Of a DNA stretch of 64,000 nt, positions 57,590-64,000 are shown piece after piece (the first letter of the stretch is position 1; every line of letters starts with the position of its first letter). The position numbers and the translations under genes were made by a program. The notes under the pieces were generated by a model. That model saw only the letters and a program-made list of their open reading frames with translations. It did not search any database and was not told the DNA's origin. This stretch comes from Siphonodentalium dalli. Its lineage: Eukaryota; Mollusca; Scaphopoda; Gadilida; Siphonodentaliidae. Location: assembly GCA_032622095.1 (NCBI GenBank), contig CP136063.1:142759450-142823449 (forward strand), given 5' to 3'.

Positions 57590-58110
57590 AAATTTATTTA
57601 ACATGGGATCTGCCATACAAATCGATTTATGTTGATAAATCTCTTATTTTTCAAAATTTTAAGCTGAGACTTGGTGTGTCTGAGTGGGATACGTATACAT
57701 TCCTAAAATGATAGGATACAGCACATAATTATGTTTTAGGTGGAAGAAATGAATTATTTTCGAAGATAAAATTTAACATGGGATCTGCCATACAAATTGA
57801 TTTATGTTGATAAATCTCTTATTTTTCAAAATTTTAAGCTGAGACTTGGCGTGTCTGAGTGGGATAAGTATATATTCCTAAAATGATAGGATACAGCACA
57901 TAATTATGTTTTAGGTGGAAGAAATGAATTTTTTTCGATGATAAAATTTAACAATAACAATTAACATGGGATTTGCAATTAAAATCGATTTATGTCGATA
58001 AAACTGTCAGTTTTCAAAATTTTGAGTTGAGAATTCGTGTGTCTGTGTGTAATACTTATATATTCTTAAAATGACAGTGTCCAGAGCGTAATTATGTTTT
58101 AGATGGAAGA
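57590..58110. repeat. 175-190-bp tandem block in Y2
   Basis: Three units beginning AACATGGGATCTGCC and ending with 'gtttta(g)gtggaagaaatgaat'. The first two are nearly identical, the third diverged. Y1 has the matching block at 20240-20600 with two units. Confidence 0.8.
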
Positions 58111-58799
58111 AATTGAATTTGTTTTCGATAACAAATTTACAGCATGTACGGCCGTACTACGGGTTTATCGAGCACGCTATTTTATAAACAAACTTTTGTC
58201 AATAGCCGTTTTTGTCAAACTAAACCTTTTTCGACCGGGAAAGCAGATCCGAATAGTAGCTAAGATGTATTTAGATAGAATTATCAAAAGAATTTGACCG
58301 ATTAGGGCGCATTTTAAAAGAATCGAGTGGAGAAATCTTGGTGACATTTTCATAAAACACGCCGATAATTCCAGAAGATAAAAGATGGCGGTTATCACAA
58401 TAGAACAGGCATAATATTACCCATAATTCACCTCACTACACCAGGGGGCTTACCCATAATTCACCTCACTATACCAGGGGGCTCCCAAATGGGTTATATA
58501 TTATTTTCAGGCTATCAGATTATTTATATTTTCAACAACATATTATTACACCGGTGACTTTAAGATTACAATTTCAGCCTGTCCTGACTATCGATACGAT
58601 TGAGTCATATTTTCAAAAACATATTATACACCGGTGGCGTTAACTTTACAATTTCAGCATCTATGTGATTCTATCGGTACGATTTGAGTAAGGTACAAAA
58701 AAAAAATAAACTTCGCCCACTCGACCACAGAATTGGAGACTACCACTGAATATGAAAAACAGCCACACTAGAAACACCACATGGTGGCGTTATAACATG

Positions 58800-59410
58800 A
58801 ATATTCAGTTCATCAAATTATAAGCCAAGTTGTAATTATAAATTTTACTCAGCTGCTACTATTCAACCAGTAGGAGGTACTATAAATTCCATTCCCATGG
58901 ATTAAACATTACATTAATTCAGGAAATATGTACATACAATTTTCGATATTCATACCACTTCAAGTGTTAGAAGAATTGGCTGAAATGAGACATAATTTTA
59001 ATAAGGTTATAACAGATATGATAATCTGTTAGAACAGATGAAAGTTCTGTGAAACCAGTTTAACAGCATACCCCCACCTGGATATCCCTCCACCCTGGAT
59101 ATCACCCCATGTATGATTAAATAAAAATTACTCATTTGATCAGATTTGATATCGTTTAAACCTGAAATTGCCAGAAAAATGTTTTTGGAGATATAATTTT
59201 TGTTTTGTTTTTTTGAGAAAGAGAATAATTTTGTTTGTTTAATTAAAGTCACATATTGTTTGTTCACTCATTTGTTATCGTTATCCTGAAATGGCCAGAA
59301 AAATTTGTTTTGTTCAAGTCAATCCAACATACCTTCACCAACAGCCTCCATAAAGACAAAGAAAATCATACCAAGATATTTCTCTGCTTATTATTGTTTA
59401 TGTTAAGTCA
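58800..59410. other. No gene recognised
   Basis: AT-rich. A minus-strand frame of 86 codons (59007-59267) has no domain. The phrase 'gccagaaaaat' is repeated near 59170 and 59293 in a loosely duplicated context. Confidence 0.4.
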
Positions 59411-59414
59411 TGAA

Positions 59415-60055
59415 AGTTGAAACGGCAAGAAATTAACTTTTACTGAGAAAACGTGTTTGAGTCAGGAGTTTGGTTGTGGGGGAATCATGAAGATGTTCAG
59501 GCCTGGATATCCTCTGCCGTCCCCACTCCCCCACTCCACCCGGACCTACATCGCAAAAAAAATATTCTTATGGTTTTATTGCTTATTATGCTTTGTATTG
59601 CCATGCAATGGCAAGAAATTAACTTCTTCCAAGAAACAGTTGTTTGAGTCAGGGTTTGGAGTGGGGGTATGTCCTGGCCTGGATATCTCCCCCTCACCCA
59701 GCACCTACATTGCAAAACCCTCTTATGGTTTTATTGCTTATTTTGCTTTATATATATATGGATCGGCAAGAAATTAACTTCTTCAGAGAAAAAGTTGTTT
59801 GAGTAAGGATTTTGGGTGGCACAGGCTCCAATTTTCAATTGAAATTCCAATTTAAACTCAACATTTTAAGGGCCCATCTTAGAAAATGTTTATCATTTAT
59901 GTGTCCATACCTTTGGAGTATGAACATATAATATGGATGTTGGGACGTACCGGTATATCGGAAGAAGTTAATTTCTCGTCGTTTCATGACTAAATAAAGC
60001 AAAATAAGCAATACACCGTAAGATTTTAGGTGCTGTGGGGAGGGGACATTTTTAT
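59415..60055. repeat. ~190-bp direct repeats with an inverted remnant
   Basis: GGCAAGAAATTAACTT recurs at about 59424, 59610 and 59764. Between them lie 'gtttgagtcagg', 'cctggatatc', 'acctacat' and 'tatggttttattgctta' in each unit. Part of the unit reappears inverted at 59955-60050 ('gttaatttct', 'aataagcaata', 'ggtgctg'). Confidence 0.75.
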
Positions 60056-60184
60056 GGCCATATCAAGATCAATCTATCAAATGAGTGCAAAATGTAAATT
60101 GTCTGACACTTAAAAACAAAAAAATAATTTAATAAATAAATCTCAAGGCGGGGGGGGGGGGGGGAGATGAAATGCATGTCACCC

Positions 60185-60360
60185 CCAACACCACTTGGCT
60201 AATTAATGCTTTCGTGGTCTAATTTACCAGTTTGAAAAATTATTAACTCATCATGTCGCCACAAAGACATCATTTGCTAATTAACGCTCTGGTGGTCTAA
60301 TTTTCCAGTTTGAAAAATTATTAATAGCTCATCGTGTCGCCATAAAGGCATCATATGTAT
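60185..60360 (+). repeat. ~95-bp direct duplication
   Basis: GCTAATTAATGCTTTCGTGG and the following 70 bp are repeated once with small changes (60198 and 60277 starts). A G-run at 60150-60164 lies just upstream. Confidence 0.75.
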
Positions 60361-61480
60361 TTCAAAATGGATTTTGTATTTCAAAGTGGATTTTTCAAAA
60401 ATTACTGAGGCACAACAATGGGGGAAAAACTGCGTTGCATGGCTTCGACACCACCCACTAAATACTGGTTAGAATATCAAACTATCTGAACAAATTCAAG
60501 CTATGCATTTTTAGTCTGAAATATGCAACTGTTGTCAAATTATCTGTAATGCATGAGACTACTTATGTCACAGTGAACTCAGCATTACTTTTGGAATCCA
60601 AATAAACATACGGGTACTCTTTACTCAAGTGAAAACTAAAATCATGTATGCTAATTATTTGGGTACCTATATATATTTTTATTTATACATCTTTTAATAC
60701 AATTTGTCAAACATAATTAGTATACCATTTCCTGAAATAAAATATGTAATACAATTGTATATGTTTGTTATTCTAATATATTTAGTATGTTCTTTTGATG
60801 CTGCCATCATGAAGATATAGATTTTTTAGGGGCAAAAATGGAGCTTTATTTTCTGCATGATTGGTCATTTTTAAATTGTGCATTTTTGCAGAGGGGTGAG
60901 AATGGTTTGTACCGATTAGTGCTTAAATATTACCTGTTAATTATGCCTAATTGCCTATAATATACCGATACACTAAAACATTAGATGTATTTTAATTGCG
61001 TAAAGGGTAAGTTTATCTCAAATTATTACAGGACACCATTTTCTTTGAAGCCTTATCTCAAGTGAAGCATTTATTTTGCTTGCATGCTTTTCAACATATA
61101 ATTTTTGAAAATTTCATTCCAAATGACTGCTTTTCATATAAAAACCACTTCAATGTGATGCAAAGTTATTATTAAGAATCATATAAGAGCTAACACAGCT
61201 TCTCTTGGTTCTTATTGCGCTAAACAAAGAATATGTTGGAAAAATTACCTTAGTATTTCACCCCTCAGCCATTACTATTATTTAATTTTGAGGAATTCCC
61301 CCCCCCCCCTGTACTATTATTCTGCCCCTATGTTTATTTGGAGCACAAGAGTACATATGCCTACTGAATTCAATGACTACTGACTTCACTGAACTTCAAT
61401 ATGAATTTGAGAATTCTGTTTCTATTAAACTGTTGAAAAATTTGGCCACAATGGCCGGGGGGGGGGGGGGGGGGTGGGTG
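60361..61480. other. No gene recognised
   Basis: AT-rich, with C- and G-homopolymer runs at 61300-61309 and 61457-61474. The short ORFs show no domain. Confidence 0.4.
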
Positions 61481-61489
61481 TAATGGAAT

Positions 61490-61865
61490 TTGTATTATGC
61501 TTATGTGTAATGGCATTACGCTTAAGCGTAATTTTCAAATTCCATATCTCAAAACTTCCCTGGAGCTGAAATGGATGCAGCCAATTACTGATGCTAGTAA
61601 CATTTGACATATATTTACCTTAGATGATACCATTATATGTAAGGTAGTATGGCTATGAAAACAAATTATACTTTAGCGCAATGGCATTATGCTTAAGCGT
61701 ACTGACATTACGCTTAAGCCTAATAGCATTATGCTTAAGCATAATGGAGTTGTGAGTGAGGCAATTCTGCTTAAGTGTAATGGCATTACGTTTAAGCGTA
61801 ATAGCATTATGCTTAAGCGCTTAAGCGTAATTAGCTATTACATGTGAATTTGGCCTCACATACAG
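61490..61865. repeat. Palindromic CTTAAG repeats
   Basis: About ten palindromic units of the type ATTACGCTTAAGCGTAAT or CATTATGCTTAAGCATAATG. The right edge (61840-61863), read in reverse, begins GAGGCCAAATTCACATGTAA, close to the TIR GGAAGCCAAATTGACATTTA of the foldback element at 7265. It is probably a partial, diverged relative of that element; the other TIR is not found. Confidence 0.65.
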
Positions 61866-64000
61866 ATGATACTCAAACTTTTGCTTATAAATTTGCTTTG
61901 ATTTGGCAGTCACATTGAATGATTGATTTACAAGACTTGCCCCCTCCCCAACAACGTGTCATATTTTATCAGACATTCCTCCTAGTCCTACTCATTTAAT
62001 TAAATTCTGAATTATGATATTTTTTCCTATTTTATACATGTTAATACTGTGCGTAATGCATGCAATCGATCTAGTGTCTATTTATCACAACGTTTCCATT
62101 TCAGCATCAAAGTGTCAATGATCTCAATGTCACCACTTCAAAAACAAAACAACAGTTTTAGTGAAATTATACCTCGATCCAATAAATTCCAAATCAACGC
62201 CCAGTTTTGATTACCAAGCTCGTTTCCAGAATAATAACGATAAATGAAGCTGATTAAGGTTTACACGGAAGCGTGATGACGTTATCGTGTTACGGTACGC
62301 AATGCGTACGAAATCAAAGAGTATTACCTCACTCTATGACGATCTACGCCAACCATTTAGCTAGGGCTTTCACGACATAGCCGTTCTCACTGTTTATGTC
62401 ACAGCGCGTCCTAAATTTAGCCGGGCAAAATAATACCCGGTTTTTTAAGGACGACCAGCTGGGCGCAGCCCAGCCGCGCATATGCAAATTTTCCTTAGCC
62501 ACCTCACGAAAACAACATAGGCCTAATTCATATCGTAAATATCTTGAATGTTTATCATAAACTTTTCTTTAGTTTAGTAAATTAGTAGAAGCATGTTCTG
62601 TAAACTGTTAGATTACGTCATATGTTGTATCCAAAGCGACGTCATATTGGCACTCGCATTTTCCCGCGAAAGTTATTGACGTTTTGACAGCGACGCGACA
62701 TAGCATACAAAGCAGGCATAATGTTGGCATGGTTTGCATTAGGTTTGGTTGGGTTGACGTTGTTTCATAGTGCATGGCTCCGAGTCCGCGCCGGTATAAA
62801 TGTAGCTCCATGCAAATGTAATCAAACTGATCAAATCCCAACCTATAAAATCACTATAGAATCTATACAGGTACTGAGGTAGGCCTACAAACAAATCATG
62901 TTCTTGGAAATTGAAAGTTCTTCCATACTTATATTCTAATGATTTTGGTTGTGATTTGAAACAAACAAACAACCCAAATTATGAGGGGGTAAACCCAAGT
63001 TCTCACGCATAATAACCCCAATTTCCAACCAAGGCCAAGGGTTGTGGATGCGAGTACAACTAATATTTCATCCAAATTGAGAATGGGCATATGTGCCAGT
63101 CAAAAAAATGGCCCCGGGGAGCCACGATCGAAAGGCTGGAAGATACATGTATGAGTATATTATGATAATTATGAGGTACAGACCCAACCCCCTACCACAA
63201 GCAACCAACTTCGTGTACGTAATTGGTTATAAGAAATATTTATAGTTAATTAAATATTAACGTTCATATAAGTCAACACATATTAGTCTGAGTAGTGCAG
63301 GTCGTGACTGCACAGTCGTCCTTTTTTACATGGATTTAAATGCCATAATTTCTTGTTTTTAGAATGACGTAGTAATGGCGGATGGATTGTGCTAGTTATA
63401 GTGTAACGACGTAGCCTCCTACAGCCAGTTATTGCTGCCAGTATCTAGTCCGACGGTCTGTTAAAGAAATATCACTGTTGCTCATCTGCTCCCCGAAGAT
63501 CATTCCTGCCCCGTTTTATGTTCCACTTCGATTTTGATCGTGTACGTCCCCTTTCGTTTCTGATTTTGAAATGAAAAACGAGAACAGATGGCTGGTAGGC
63601 GAGTTTCTTGACATGTATTTTGGTCATTTTTGGGATGATAAATGAATACAGCTCATGTCGAACTCTTATTTCAGTCTTATTTGCGCTCAAGTGGCATTTC
63701 GTCTCATTCGTGTGTTAATGCAATATAGAAATGTCGAGTTGATTTCTTGCGAATCTAGCCGACATATTGTAATGTAATCTTCAGATTTCCATGCTCACTT
63801 CTTTACTGTTCCACTTCTTTGATGATTAATCAAATGTCTGAGGGCTTAAAACGCATCATAGTCAGGTCCTAATCCAGTCTGAGTAAACTCATACCTAAAT
63901 ATTCATTACAACATTGAATATTAGGTCTGACGGATAACATCGCTATCTCATTTCCAAGTCCCCGGGATTCCGTAATCTGATTGATTGCGTAAATTTTTTT
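61866..64000. other. Possible host sequence, no gene recognised
   Basis: The part 62250-62500 is locally richer in CpG than the rest of the window and holds a perfect octamer ATGCAAAT (62480-62487). The block 62600-62720 is also relatively GC-rich. This could be a promoter or first-exon region, but no ORF with a domain, no TATA box and no convincing splice signals were found. Frames at 62739-62972 and 63472-63690 (minus strand) are unassigned. Confidence 0.3.

Larger units (their letters stand above)
55060..58793 (-). mobile_element. Helitron-like element Y2
   Basis: It is colinear with Y1 but lacks the MITE at 17503-17973. Minus-strand start TAACGCCACCATGTGGTG after an A (or a few bases upstream; TTATAACGCC is also possible) and end GGTTTTCTTG before a T. 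It contains the conserved ORF at 55715-55990, the 175-bp palindromic array (56030-56450) and a 175-190-bp tandem block with three units (anchors 'aacatggga' near 57600, 57775 and 57965), against two in Y1. G-runs lie at 56839-56850 and 57113-57125. Confidence 0.75.

Overview
This is a eukaryotic, AT-rich window built almost entirely of transposable elements. I found no intact host gene, tRNA, rRNA, operon or CRISPR array. LINEs with SGNH-esterase ORF1s, a Ty3/Gypsy-type LTR element, hAT-like, Harbinger-like and TTAA elements, and repeat-cored Helitron-like elements suggest an animal genome. A marine invertebrate such as a mollusc or other lophotrochozoan is my best guess, but the phylum is inference only.

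Layout. 1-9 kb: a broken THAP-domain exon with a duplicated neighbouring segment, a TTAA-flanked MITE, a foldback element with a palindromic core, a possible tRNA-derived SINE and a (TC)n tract. 9.07-24.0 kb: a minus-strand LINE (LINE-A: ORF1 with coiled coil, SGNH hydrolase and RRM; ORF2 with endonuclease, RT and zinc knuckle). It is split by a Helitron-like element (Y1, itself hit by a TTAA MITE) and by a reverse-oriented 5'-truncated LINE (LINE-P). LINE-P is split by a TIR element with 54-bp perfect TIRs, and that element holds another Helitron-like element (X1). 24.6-25.95 kb: a third, decayed LINE fragment. 26-31.5 kb: unassigned sequence with a small C2H2-finger ORF.

31.55-51.76 kb: one Gypsy-type element flanked by the 5-bp duplication ATACT. 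Its 5' LTR is cut by a complete LINE (LINE-B, 31877-41977, 4-bp duplication GCTA), and LINE-B carries two Helitron-like elements (Z and X2). The RT of the Gypsy element is cut by a 1.05-kb hAT-type element with an 8-bp duplication. 51.8-64 kb: a ~145-bp tandem array, a third TTAA MITE, a second copy of Y (Y2), and dispersed repeats without recognisable genes.

The main result is a group of five non-autonomous Helitron-like elements (X1, X2, Y1, Y2, Z). All sit between an A and a T with no target duplication, start with T, and end in CTTG; four of the five 5' ends start TT, the Y2 boundary being ambiguous. Each has a palindrome or hairpin just inside the 3' end and a tandem-repeat core. For X2, Y1 and Z the host LINE reading frame resumes when the element is removed, which fixes the boundaries. 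The elements do not cooperate as a pathway; they form a stratified insertion record whose order can be read directly.
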